A stretch of DNA of 64,000 nt. It comes from Tachypleus tridentatus (lineage: Eukaryota > Arthropoda > Merostomata > Xiphosura > Limulidae). Position numbers and translations under genes: made by a program. Each line of letters starts with the position of its first letter. The stretch's first letter is position 1. Under the pieces are notes generated by a model. It ran no database searches and was not told where the DNA came from. It saw only the letters and a program-made list of their open reading frames with translations. Positions 34,641-46,117 of the stretch are shown here, piece after piece. The stretch covers positions 147,221,009 through 147,285,008 of the forward strand of contig NC_134834.1 in NCBI RefSeq assembly GCF_004210375.1. The letters run 5' to 3'.

Positions 34641-37181
34641 TTATTGTAATAGTTTTGCAGCTGTTGCAGCCTTTGCTTTCATGAGAATGTCTCTGGATGG
34701 TTGAGAGTTATAACAACATTGTCCATTTGACTGTATACACATCTTGTGTGTTATAATACTGTTCAAACCTGAGGTGCCCAAGTTTGGTCTGAACTTGCTT
34801 TTGTTTTTAGTCACTAAACTAAATATCCTTTCACTGTCAGCATTAGGATAGAATATTGTAAGAATTCCAAGAATGTCATACTTCTGGTTGCCATTTCCAT
34901 CCTTAACTATAGACGACTGAACCCAAAACTTGTCAACATTCAACTGAAGGACAGTTTCTGAAAAAGTATCAATTTGATAGTTCCAATATTGCCCTTCCAA
35001 CTTATCAGTAATGTCGTACTCATGTGTATTGACAAAGACAGAATACCTGTCTGTGAAGAAGCGTAGAGAAGAGAAATCTTTGCTGACTTTCAGTTTTGGA
35101 TCAACAACCTCTGCGTGAATCAGAAGTTCATCATTTAGAGCAGTGGTTCCCAACCAGGGGTGTTTGCACTCTTTGGGAGTGCCAGATAACATTTGTTTTG
35201 GCCACCTTCACCTTTATTCTTAAATAAATATTTACTGTGAGGGGTGCGACAACATATTAAATTTTTTTAGGGGTGCGGGGCATAAAAAAGGTTTGGAACT
35301 ACTGATTTAGAGGGAAATATTTTATGTAATTTGTAGCTGCAATATAGCATTTCTTGACACTGGTGTAGAAGCTGATCAGGTCCAGGTCCTTTTCATATTT
35401 AACAATGTATTCCTTGGCAGCATTTTCAATAGAAACTGCCTCATCAGATTTGTGTAAGGATTCATTGTTGTAGTCAAGTTCAGTGATGTTGCCTTCAAGA
35501 TATTCTGGTTTGATGTATCTGACAAGTATATTTGTAACTTGTGTAATCAGAGTTCTATGCATAATGTGTATGCAAGGTTCTTCTCTTTGCAATATCAAAT
35601 TGGCTTGCTCAAATAGAGGAATTGCAGACTGAAGAAAAAGACAAAATAACAAGTTCATTTTGTTGTCCAAGAAAACTGTTAACTTATCTAACTTGCTCTG
35701 CACATAACTTTTCTTGGTTACTTCCTTGCTAGCTTTCGTTTTCTTCTCTTTTTTACATTGATTGTCTCTTATTTAGTTCAAGGTTAGGCTGCCTAAACAC
35801 ATTATCAACTTTTGGAGACTGTTGTCTTGTGTCCCTATGTGGCTGAGAGGATATCCTGACTGTTAAAGTCTTGCTGCCTGACTGAGCTGCACGTTTAGCT
35901 TCTTTTGAATCTAGGTTTTCCTTTTCACAGTGAAAATACTTCTTCAATGGCTTCCACATGTCCAATATTATGTTGAGGCACACTCCAAGTGACAGCCATC
36001 TTGGGTAAACAAGTTGTAGAAATTTTCTTGTTTCATTGAAACTCTTTGAAATGTTGTTTTCTGCTACCACTTTTGTCCAGAAAATAGTAGATATCTATCA
36101 ATATATCAGAAACTGGGCAGGGCAGTTCCCTGGAAGCTTTCTGGGCAGCAATATTTATGAGGTGACAGGCACAGCCCATGAAGTAAATGTTAGGCTGTCG
36201 TCTTGAGATGTGTCCCATCACATTTTTACCTATACCAGACATAACTGAGGCATTGTCTGAAGAAAAACTAGACAGTTTTCCCATGGAATTTTCCTTTGTC
36301 AGTTCGTGGTCCAAAAGCTTGAAAATATTCTCTCTCGTTGAAGCTTCTTTCCATTCCACCATTGTCAAAAGAGAACAAACAATTTTCCAAGCAAAGGGTC
36401 AAGATATCGTACAACCACTGGATACAGGTTTGAGTCATCCATGTCTGTGGACCCATCTGTGGCTAAACTGTAAACACTGTTAGTAAGTATGCTTGAAATC
36501 ATTTTTTCATCTTCACAAACCAACATTTGTACAATGATTGTAGTTTTGGTTCTAGCACAGCCATATTTTTTCGCTATATCTGAATCTAGGAACATTTTTC
36601 TGAATAGACGTCCTACATGATCGGCTACAGCTAGGGGTAAATTATGACCAATGACGCATTGCGTGAACATCACTTCTGCATTATGGTTTCATATTCTGAA
36701 TTCTTACTCATAAATGTCTTTATCTGCATCATTTTTGTCTTTGCCTGAACGTTTTGTTGGTGAAATGCCAATTTTGTATATCTGGAACAATCGTTTATCC
36801 CGCCATGCGCTACAGAAAAATTGATGTGACCAACTATACAAAACGCATGGCTGTCACTGACTTTTGATGCAATGACTAGATATTTTGCACTATACTCTTT
36901 CCTACATTTGTGATTCACAGTTTTAGTCCTTTTAGATTTGCCAAAAACAAGACAATTAGGTGAACGAAGTCTCTTTTTTCCATCTTGTGAACGATCGCAT
37001 TGGTGTTTCTATGCCGCGTAGAAAACAAGAAATACCTATCTACGCGAGCGGTGATTGGCTGACAAGCACTGATGACGTAAGTATGGATTCTACCACGTAC
37101 CCAGTATGGAGAAGCACCACACTGAAAATATTGGTAGACGTCGGAGATACAAATATTTTTTATTATTTCAAGCACAAACAT
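34641..37181 (-). pseudogene. Second hAT transposase, multiply frameshifted and split by a MITE
   Basis: Blocks in order on the minus strand: a BED-like region (SHAFCIVGHINFSVAHGG, about 36860), VADHVGRLFRKMF, LATDGSTDMDDSNLYPVVV (about 36430, first catalytic Asp region), FSSDNASVMSGIGKNVMG and FMGCACHLINIAAQ (about 36180-36270), PRWLSLGVCLNIILDMWKPL (about 35960), then the dimerisation domain near the end (VQSSIVKDGNGNQKYDILG, IFYPNADSERIFSL). The frame changes near 36916, 36671, 36366, 36050 and 35730. The reading frame through the C-terminal part is otherwise long (35703 to 34641) once the insertion at 35141-35304 is ignored, so decay may be recent there. I could not find matching terminal inverted repeats; the sequence GGTTGACATCCCTG at 37413 is a possible right end without a partner. 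Confidence 0.85.
35141..35304. mobile_element. 164-bp non-autonomous hAT element (MITE) inside the hAT transposase
   Basis: Ends CAGTGGTTCCCAACC and, inverted, CAGTAGTTCCAAACC. It is flanked by a perfect 8-bp target duplication ATTTAGAG (35133-35140 and 35305-35312). Dropping the insert and one duplication rejoins KYFPLN with DELLIHAEV in one frame. Confidence 0.95.
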
Positions 37182-37747
37182 AATTATCGCAAGTAGTCAT
37201 TTGGAATATGTCTTTTATTTATTATCAAAATTTATTTGTATCTCACTATAAATTTTCTTTTCACCCTTTCAAGCCCTGGGGAAACAATTTATTACTTTAT
37301 TGTATAGGCCTATATTATATATAATAATTTGGGAGTTGCAACAAGTCGTAATATTTGTCTGTATGAGCGTATAGTCGTAATGTATATAAAATAATGATTA
37401 CGCTGAAATCGTAATGGTTGACATCCCTGAGAACTACACGAGTATTCAAACCAGACTTCTGTAAAATGGTTATGCATGTTGAAGGACTCGAGATTTGCTT
37501 TCTGTAAGTTTTGTTCTTGGAAAACTAAATGAAAAGTAATACTACTAAACAACATTTACAGTCTCAAGCCTAAACAATAACTTACAACCGTATCTGGTAG
37601 CTCGATGGTTAGTTATGAGTGTTGTATGCAATCTTTATAAGGTAAAAACTTATTATTGGCACAAACCTCTAATTTTATATGCATTTCATAAGTATCTTAC
37701 AATTTGCAGTTCAAATTTTAGGCATATTAGTCTAGTGCTTCCGTTAA

Positions 37748-38026
37748 GGCCCGGCATGGCCTAGCGCGTAAGGCGTGCGACTCGTAATCCGAGGGTCGCG
37801 GGTTCGCGCCCGCGTCGCGCTAAACATGCTCGCCCTCCCAGCTGTGGGGGTGTATAATGTGACGGTCAATCCCACTATTCGTTGGTAAAGAGTAGCCCAA
37901 GAGTTGGCGGTGGGTGGTGATGACTAGCTGCCTTCCCTCTAGTCTTACACTGCTAAATTAGGGACGGCTAGCACAGATAGCCCTCGAGTAGCTTTGTGCG
38001 AAATTTCCAAACAAACAAACAAAAAA
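37748..38026 (+). mobile_element. SINE family A, GCG-subfamily, young copy
   Basis: A perfect 11-bp duplication GCTTCCGTTAA flanks a full-length copy (37737-37747 and 38027-38037). The T-arm reads GGGTTCGCGCCCGCG. Confidence 0.96.
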
Positions 38027-38327
38027 GCTTCCGTTAAAAATTATAAATAAAATCAATAATTTAAATTTGAGTTTTTAGTAATACTAGAATTTTACTAACC
38101 TAAATTTAAAAAATGAAAAGTTAAAGCATATTTTAGCTGATATTTAATAGAGAATATAGATTATCTTTGCATAACAGTGAAGGGTTACGAAAGTATTCCT
38201 AACTAATATTTTTTATTTTCAACATATTGTACATATTGTTATTAAGATATCAAAACATTCTTTAAAATGATATAAATCTTTGTGCTAGTTATATTATATT
38301 GTTAAAAATCTGTCCAGTGCAGATACT

Positions 38328-38515
38328 AATATTAAAAATAAAAAAAAAACGGCATTATGTATATTTTTTGGCACAAAGTTTTATTAGTTCATTAGACTGA
38401 CGAGTTTCGATAACACAGTTGTCGTCATTAGGACTAGTCGAATGAAACTAATAATAAAAATTTTACTTTTCATAATGCCAAAAAGAGCCTTATTGTGTTT
38501 TTATTTTTAATATAC
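38328..38515. repeat. Imperfect inverted repeat, possible Penelope terminal remnant
   Basis: AATATTAAAAATAAAAA then GGCATTATG on the left pairs with CATAATGCC and TTTTTATTTTTAATAT on the right. The centre (38395-38440) has GACGAGTTTCG and CGTCATTAGGA, reminiscent of Penelope terminal segments. Confidence 0.5.
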
Positions 38516-39349
38516 AGTAACACAATATACCTGAAAAGAAATAATAGACACTAAATGCGTTTATGTAACAGAATAAAGTATAGAACGCGTTATAATGTGC
38601 TATTTCCATTAATTACAACAACGTCCAAGTCAAAATAACTTCGACAGTAGGCCTAACAGTAGAGGTACAGCGCAGGCCTGCAGAACTTCTGCGAACTTGT
38701 CGGTTGCGTTAATGTTTCTCTACCAATATTTAAAATAAAAAAAAAAGCAAAAATTGTTAATTTGAGAAAAAGAGACACAATAGGAATCATAAAAAATACA
38801 GAAAGAAAGAAGTTTAATCAAAATACTAACATTATATTTTCAAGCCTACAACTAAAGGCCCTTAAAAAGTAAACAAACCAGACTGTAAATAGCGTCTACA
38901 TTACTTTCTCAATGTACACATCCCTATTTTCACTCCAGTAAATTTGATTAGTACTTTTGATATGTAAACACATAACGTTTGTATTTTGATTCATTTAAAC
39001 TTGTTTCTGTACTTTTTTGACGATCCTTATTACCCATTTTTTAAATTAAAAACGGTTTTTACGAATCTTCTTTGTTAAGCTTTTATGTCTATTTATATAG
39101 AATAAAGTTTAAGCTACGTACGTGCTTATGCATTCAATTAAATTTTGCATAGTTTTCATCAGTTTATTTCTGCATTTTTCTCACCCAACCTCTGCACTGA
39201 AATTATTCCAAATAAACGACAAATGTACAACAAATAATAAATACATGCACTGGTATGGAACTACAACAAACAAAATGTAAAGTTCTTGTCAAATTTTGAT
39301 TTTATCTAATATTAGTGAAATTACTTAGTTTACTCATAAACAATGTTTA

Positions 39350-39626
39350 GGACGGCTTGGCATGGCCAGGTGGGTTAAGGCGTTCGACTCGTAGTCTGAG
39401 AGTCTCGGGTTCGAATTCCTTTCGCACCAAACATGCTTGCTCTTTCAGCCGTGTTTGTGTTATAATGTGACGGTCAATCCAACTGTTTGTTGGTAAAAGA
39501 GTAGCCCAAGAGTTGGCGGTGGGTGGTGAAGACTAGCTGCCTTCCCTCTAGTCTTACACTGCTAAGTTAGAGATGGCTAGCGCAGATAGCCCTCGTGTAG
39601 TTTTGCGCAAAATTCAAAAACAAACT
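39350..39626 (+). mobile_element. SINE family A, full length
   Basis: Complete from GGCTTGGCATGGCC to the (CAAA) tail. Confidence 0.93.
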
Positions 39627-39683
39627 GTTAAATAATAACTCCACAGCGTCGCCATCAAGTTTTAACAGATTCGGGAGTGTTAT

Positions 39684-39806
39684 TGTGTTTGTTTAGTTTT
39701 TTTATAGCAAAGCCACATGGGGCTATTTGCTGTGTCCACCGAGGGAAATCGAACCCCTGATTGTAACATTGTAAATCCGAAGACTTATCACTGTCCCAGC
39801 GGTGGT
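39684..39806 (-). mobile_element. SINE family C
   Basis: A nearly complete copy. Confidence 0.85.
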
Positions 39807-40410
39807 GGACGTGTTGTTAAACGCTTTTTATATTATGCATAACACTTCATACACGTGAAATCAGTGCTTTGATTAACTATCTCGAAAGTACGTTGTTGTT
39901 TTTCTCTTAAGAAACTAGGTGATATCCTTTGGAAGGTAAGTCTTAAACTCGGAATCAGAACATTTAAAATAAGTCTGCAGCTTTAGTTATTTTCACCAGA
40001 AAATTTGTTGGCGATTTTCGTGTCGTGGATACAGCTTAAAATTACACCGGCAAGTAATTAATTGCCCAAAGATATATCAGTATAACATTCAGGAACGAAT
40101 GCACTCATCGTCAGTTACTCTTCCAACCTCACTTTTGAAAAAAAAGAAATCCAGAGAGGGAAACACAATTTCACCTCGTCTTCTTCAAAACAGATGAAGT
40201 AAAAAAAATATTGTCAAATATCAATAAACTCTTAAGCGCGACTGTTCTACTAAATATTCATGAATCACGAAAGTGGTTCATAATAGAGATCGTATGGAAA
40301 TATATTCAAGACTCTAAGAGAACATTGGAGAAAAAAACCCTAAAAATGCAGATTTGCATTTGAAGCAACTCTCAAAACCTTCCGCATAAATAGTTAAGAC
40401 CCCTTAAACA

Positions 40411-40677
40411 TTGTTTGTTTGTTTTTGAATTTCGCGTAAAGCTACATGAGGGCTATCTGCGCTAGTCGTCCCTAATTTAGCAGTGTAAGACTAGAGGGAG
40501 GGCAGGTAGTCACCACCTACCGCAAACTCTTGGGCTACTCTTTTACCAACGAATAGTGGGATTGACCGTCACATTATAACGCTCCCACTGCTGAAAGAGC
40601 GAGCATGTTTAGTGTGACGGGGATTCGAACCCGCGACTTTCGGAATACGAGTCGAGCGCCTTAACAAACTGGCCGGG
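40411..40677 (-). mobile_element. SINE family A, near full length
   Basis: It ends at CTGGCCGGG: the CATG step of the head is deleted. Confidence 0.92.
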
Positions 40678-40991
40678 TTTATTTTAACAGTTTAAGAAGT
40701 GAGGTTTCTGTGCACGGTTTGTATGTGAAGAACAATGGTGTAAGAAGGAGTTGTAAAGTGGGGGAGGCATGACTAGACGTGGTAATTTTACAATGAAGGA
40801 CTGAAAGAATAAGGAGCTGTTAAAAGCAGCTCTCGTGTTGCCAAAAGCAGCTCAGTCTACGGTCTCTGGGGATATGTCTCCCATAAGATTGGTTGCTATA
40901 TAAGTCAAACAAGTGGGTTCGGATGCCTCAGAAGGATAAGATAGAATGTATTATTACATTTGATAAAAATTCTAGTCTCATTATCGAAGTA

Positions 40992-41236
40992 AAGGTGGCC
41001 TGGTGGTTAGGATGTTCGAATCGCAACATAGGGGATGCGACATTCTCACCCTTTCAGCAGTAAGGGCGTTATAATGTTACAGTCAATCCCACTATTCGTT
41101 GGTAAAAGAGTAGCCCAAGAGTTGGTGATAGGTGGTGATGACTAGCTGCCTTCCCTCTAGACGTACACTGCTAAATTAGGGACGGCTGGCGCAGATATCT
41201 CTCGTGAAGCTTTGCGTGAAATTCAAAACAAACCAA
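40992..41236 (+). mobile_element. SINE family A with damaged head
   Basis: The box B region is scrambled and the body is well kept. Confidence 0.88.
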
Positions 41237-41343
41237 ACCTTCTGTTCCACAGTTAAAATTAGGGACGACAGTGACCAAACTGTTGGGGTTGCTGACGTCA
41301 CAGTTTAGCTCATTGTGTGCATGAGGTGTGGTTCAAGAGAAAG

Positions 41344-41440
41344 AAGCAAGCAAAAAAAACAATCACTCCCTCCCCTGCAAGCAAAAAAAACAGTCACTCC
41401 CTCCCTGCAAGCAAAAAAACAGCCACTCCCTCCCCTTCAT
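41344..41440. repeat. 30-bp tandem repeat, three copies
   Basis: The unit is GCAAGCAAAAAAAACA plus GTCACTCCCTCCCCT. It directly precedes a family-C SINE. Confidence 0.9.
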
Positions 41441-41461
41441 CTTTCAGCCATCCCCATAAAA

Positions 41462-41583
41462 GCCCCCCGTTAGTAGAGCGGTATGCTTCCGGATTTACAA
41501 CGCTAAAATCAGAGGTTCGATTCCCCTCGGTTGGCTCAGCAGATAGCCCCATGTGGCTTTGCTGTCAGAAAACACACACACAC
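41462..41583 (+). mobile_element. SINE family C, near consensus
   Basis: The copy ends in (AC)n. Confidence 0.9.
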
Positions 41584-42478
41584 TACCCCTAAAAGCAGCC
41601 ATTATTACTGTTTTTTAGTCGTAGCATTTCAAGACAAAGTTTTCTAAGCGCAATTATATTGAAACACAATATCGTGAATTCCTTTTATGTTACCGTAACG
41701 TTATGCAAATATCTCTTGGACGTCACGTTTCGCTGCCGTTATTAAATAAAGTATCAGTAACTCCCAACAGAAGTTTTGATAAGAAACGTAAATCTGGTGA
41801 GGTAGCGCCAAGTGAAAGTCATAAACCGTTTAGAAATGCGTAATGCGCATGCTTCGAACAAAAGCTTCTTGTTTCCAGATGTTATTCATTACTGTTATTC
41901 ATTCTTCCATTTTTTTAAATATTACTTTTACAATATAGTTAAAACCTAGATTATCAAAAGTTAATGCATTTTTTTATACACATGTCTGCATAAATGTGTA
42001 AGATTATTTAAACACGTTTGAGTTTATGAATTATACCTTCAAAACAAGCCAATTTATTTTACCATGTCAAAAATTCAGCGGCCCGACAATAACAAAACAT
42101 CGTACACATGGACGGAAACGTGATCATTCTGAAAACATATAACTCATTTAGTTAATGGATTTCTTTAATACAACAACCAAGACCCGAGACGTAATTATGT
42201 ACAGTTTTGTCACATTTGATATTTTTCATATCTTTTAAATTAGACCGAAAACAAAATCGAAGAACAAATACAATACTTGTGAAGTTTTCGACAATTTTGC
42301 TACAGAATGGAAAGAAAATAAATCGATTATAAACGTTAGAGTGAAGTAATAAGTGTAGTCAGCAACTTCTTCCTACGCATTAATACCTCTGTGAAATGAG
42401 CAAAAGTGTTAGTATTATCGTGATATAGCTATACCAACTATTATTCTGTTTTTTATTATATGTATAATTATTTTCACG

Positions 42479-42757
42479 ACGGCCTGGTATGGCCAGGTGA
42501 TTAGGGTACTAGACTCGTGATCTGAGGATTGCAGGTTCGAATCTCCCAACACACCAAACATACTCGCCCTTTCAGCCGTAGGGGCGTTATAATGTAACGG
42601 TAAGTCCCCCTATTCGTTGGTAAAAGAGTAGCCCAAGAGTTGGTGGTGGGTGATGATTACTAGTTGCCTTTCCTCTAATCTTACACTGCTAAATTAGTGA
42701 GAGTTATCGCAAACAGCTTATTGTAGCTTTGCACGAAAATTCTAAATAAATAAACAA
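42479..42757 (+). mobile_element. SINE family A, full length
   Basis: A diverged but complete copy. Confidence 0.9.
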
Positions 42758-42825
42758 AATTTTCACAACATTTCTACCAGTGAATTTTTAGACCGTCAAC
42801 AAGTGTTGTATCAGACTTTTTTGTG

Positions 42826-42892
42826 TGAAATTACTAGGTTTCGAAACCCTGAACTCGAATACAGGCTCTCTAACCACTTGGCTATCACATAG
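42826..42892 (-). repeat. tRNA-like fragment
   Basis: The minus strand shows a D-arm-like GATAGCCAAGTGGTTAGAG and a T-arm GGGTTTCGAAACC, but no convincing acceptor stem or anticodon stem. It is probably another SINE head. Confidence 0.4.
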
Positions 42893-43121
42893 AAAAGAGG
42901 ATCACAATAGTCACTCGTGAAATCCTTGAAAGTTATTGTTTTATAATATATTTTTACACATTTACATGGATAATGAAAGTTAACTATGTCAAACGATGTC
43001 ATATTTTAGTCTGATAGAATGCTTTGTTGTTGAAACTGAGCAAACACCCAAACAACTTGGCATAGTTTCATGACATATGTCTCTAAAAACCTAGAAATTG
43101 TGTAACTGTAGTACTTTACTT

Positions 43122-43285
43122 TCCACATCGTTCCTCATGTTTTAGTGTTTTACGTTCCGCATCGTCCTTCATGTTTTAATGTAAGACTACTCACATCGTT
43201 CCTCATATTTTAGTGTTAGACTACTCACATCATCCTTCATATTTTTAGTGCTTTACTTTTAGCATCGTTCCTCATTATTTTACTT
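43122..43285. repeat. Degenerate minisatellite, unit about 37 bp
   Basis: The unit CACATCGTTCCTCATGTTTT plus AGTG recurs four to five times with drift. Confidence 0.75.
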
Positions 43286-43345
43286 TCCATATACATTATT
43301 ATCTTCCAGTATTTTTTTTCAACGACATATCTTGAGTCCTCTCCC

Positions 43346-43450
43346 CAGTGGTCTGGTTCAAAGTGTGAAAACTTATGAAAAATCCGGGTTTTGATAACCG
43401 TGGGGAGCACAGGTATCGATGATCCTTTGTGTAACTTGTTGCTTACAATT
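43346..43450 (+). mobile_element. SINE family B, diverged
   Basis: CCCAGTGG at the start, a box B-like GGGTTTTGATAACCG and part of the tail remain. Confidence 0.6.
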
Positions 43451-43586
43451 AAGCCAAGTTTATCTTTGTTCGTGTGAGAGAATTCTTTTGAGTCTTTACC
43501 ATAGATTGGTTGGGTTTATTTTGAGTGGGTAAGTGGGTGGGTTTGGCATTTTATGGCGCAAAGCAACTAGGTTATCTGCGCCGATT

Positions 43587-43630
43587 TGTTTTGAATTTCG
43601 CGCAAAGCTAGACGAGGGCTATCTGCGCTC
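43587..43630 (-). mobile_element. SINE family A tail fragment
   Basis: Forty-odd bases of tail, from TTGTTTTGAATTTCG to CTATCTGCGC. Confidence 0.75.
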
Positions 43631-43687
43631 TTTATCATAGAACTAAACTACTTTTTTACAATGGTAACCTTATAGTTAGATGTTTAT

Positions 43688-43944
43688 GGGCCCGGCATGG
43701 CCAAGTGGTTAAGGCCCTCGACTCGTAATCTGAGGGTCGCGGGTTAGAATTCCCGTCACACCAAAGGATGCTTGCCCTTTCAGCCTTTCAGCTTATTCGT
43801 TAATAAAAGAGTAGCCCAAGAGTTGGCGATGAGTGGTGATGGTTAGCTGCTTTCCCTCTAGTCTTACATTGCTGAATTAGGGACGGCTAGCGCAGATAGC
43901 CCTCGTGTAGCTTTGCGCAAAATTAAAAACAACAACAACAAACA
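43688..43944 (+). mobile_element. SINE family A with perfect target duplication
   Basis: AGATGTTTAT flanks the copy (43678-43687 and 43945-43954). A small deletion removes the GTGGGGGCGTTATAATG part. Confidence 0.95.
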
Positions 43945-43999
43945 AGATGTTTATAAGGGGTTATACACACTGGATAAGCTTTAACAATACGGAATTCAG

Positions 44000-44627
44000 T
44001 ATATAAATTCATCACCTTTCTTATATTCATTTACAATTCTCATTATTTCTGGTGATTTCTCATAAGCAAAGTGTCAGTATTTGTTTGTTACTTGACTTTA
44101 AACCCTGACTTTATATACGCAGATCTTTATTACCGTATCACAATTTACTGGATCGAATTAAATATACAGATGATGTTTCCGTAATGATCACAATTAGTGA
44201 ACCTTAAAAACCTTGCAAGGTAAAAAAAAAACGAGATGATAGCAAGTAACTAAAAAAACAACGTCAACAGAAAATATCCAAGACTAATTTATGTTCATTC
44301 AAAAAATTTCCTTAAGCTAAAGAGAGCTTATAAAACGTTGACTAATCTCAATAGATTCGAAAACCCACGTCTACAGACACGTCCTTGTTTTCTGTTTCGA
44401 GACTTTGAGTTGCGAGTTGTCCAGAAAACAAATCATATTATATAATGAGTAACGTCACCTATGGAGACACGACTAGAGAACTGTTAGATGGAATTGTAGA
44501 TTTGGACGAAATCGCGTAAAGTCAACTTCGAATTAATGAAAGATTAAAACCGAAACATATTTATGATACAGATGCGAGAATGAGATGAAGTGTTGATCCT
44601 GCATGTGATTTTCCGTTGAATTGTTAA
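44000..44627. other. No feature seen
   Basis: Unique AT-rich DNA between a SINE and the 52-bp minisatellite. Confidence 0.6.
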
Positions 44628-45010
44628 CGAAGGCTTAGTAAACAAAAGGTTGAGTCTTTTTGTATTGTCCGGGGAGCTTCTAAGAGAGGTTTAGCAACCA
44701 AAACGTTGAGTTTGAAGCCCTAACAGCTTAAACGTTGAGTTTCTTTATCTTTATCCGTAGAGTTTCTGAGGAAGACTTAGCAGTCAACATACTGAGGTTT
44801 CTTTATTCATAGAGCTTCTGAGGAAGGCTTAGCAGTCAACATACTGAGTTTTCTTTATTCATAGAGCTTCTGAGGAAGGCTTAGCAGTCAACATACTGAG
44901 TTTTCTTTATTCATAGAGCTTCTGAGGAAGGCTTAGCAGTCAACATACTGAGTTTTCTTTATTCATAGAGCTTCTGAGGAAGGCTTAACAATCGAAATAT
45001 CGCGTTCGTT
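44628..45010. repeat. 52-bp minisatellite
   Basis: Four near-identical units between about 44790 and 45000 (core GAGCTTCTGAGGAAGGCTTA), preceded by diverged units with the same GAGCTTCT and TTGAGTTT spacing. Confidence 0.93.
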
Positions 45011-46008
45011 TACCACTAGGTGTGTATCTTTTAATTATAGCACAAAGCGGATATAACAAGACCACAAAAAAGAAAATTAAATGGAGTTATATTTATACTG
45101 GAAAACAGATGTTCACAACGAAGTAGCTATGTTATTTTGTTCTCTCTTTCACAAGAACTTGTGAAACTTTGAAGCTCATAAACAGATATTGAAGAACATA
45201 AAAACCATCACGTAAATATTCTCAACGTAGTGGAGACCAAGAAATGTATTTACGTTTACAGTTACTATTTCTTATTATCTAATACTGATTAAAAAACAAA
45301 ACAAAATAGTCATGTAGTCAGAGCTACTTGTTCAGAACCTTGTGAAACCGAACAAGCGTAGCAGAGTTTGTAGGGAGTGCGTTAAACGTGCATCGTCCGG
45401 TTTCAGTTCACTTATTTCTTTACGTATGACTGTCCTGTGATGTCTAATAAACCTTGGTAAATCATTGGGTCTGGTAATATAGCAATATAAGATATCCTCA
45501 CCAGCTGTCGTACCTCAGAAGCGTTATTGATCTGTCTTATATAGTGGGATGTTCTAGAAACTACTTGTTTCTAGAACACTCTGGTGTATAACATGCTAAC
45601 CTAACTGAACTGTATTTGAGAAAAGCGACTTTGTCTCGTATGATAACAATCAGAAATAAGTTTAAGATATGTGACGTAACAACGATTGAAAATCTTGCTG
45701 TTTAATTTGCATGCAAGCTCAACGAAGCTCCGGTAAAAAGCATTTTATCGAGACTCAATTAAGAGTTCACATTTTTGGGTTTCTTAATTTTAGCAATATA
45801 TTTATAAGGTATAAAAGTCATCTGAATGCATTGTATTAACCGTATGGCGTGTAAGATCAAATAAGATGAAATTTGTTAATATAGTGGTTAAAATTCAGGA
45901 AGGATCCAGAAACTTTGTTCAACAAAACGAAAGTATAGAACAAGTTTGCGAAAGAAACATTTGCTCAGAGACAGGTGCAAACCGTTTTTTTTTAAAAACT
46001 TCTTTGTT
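45011..46008. other. No gene seen
   Basis: Unique AT-rich DNA. A short frame near 45345 (RVCRECVKR) is too small to assign. Confidence 0.55.
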
Positions 46009-46117
46009 GCCCCAAGTGGTACAACGGTATATATACGGTCTTACAAAACTAGAAACTGGGTTACTGGGCAGAGGACAAATAACTCACTGTATAGTTCTGT
46101 GCTTAATTTCAAACATA
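46009..46117 (+). mobile_element. SINE family B
   Basis: The T-arm and the start of the tail are fused by a deletion. Confidence 0.8.

Noticed and set aside
45345..45400. RVCRECVKR resembling the cysteine-rich end of a piggyBac transposase
   Set aside because: Only about 18 codons, with no other piggyBac motif nearby.
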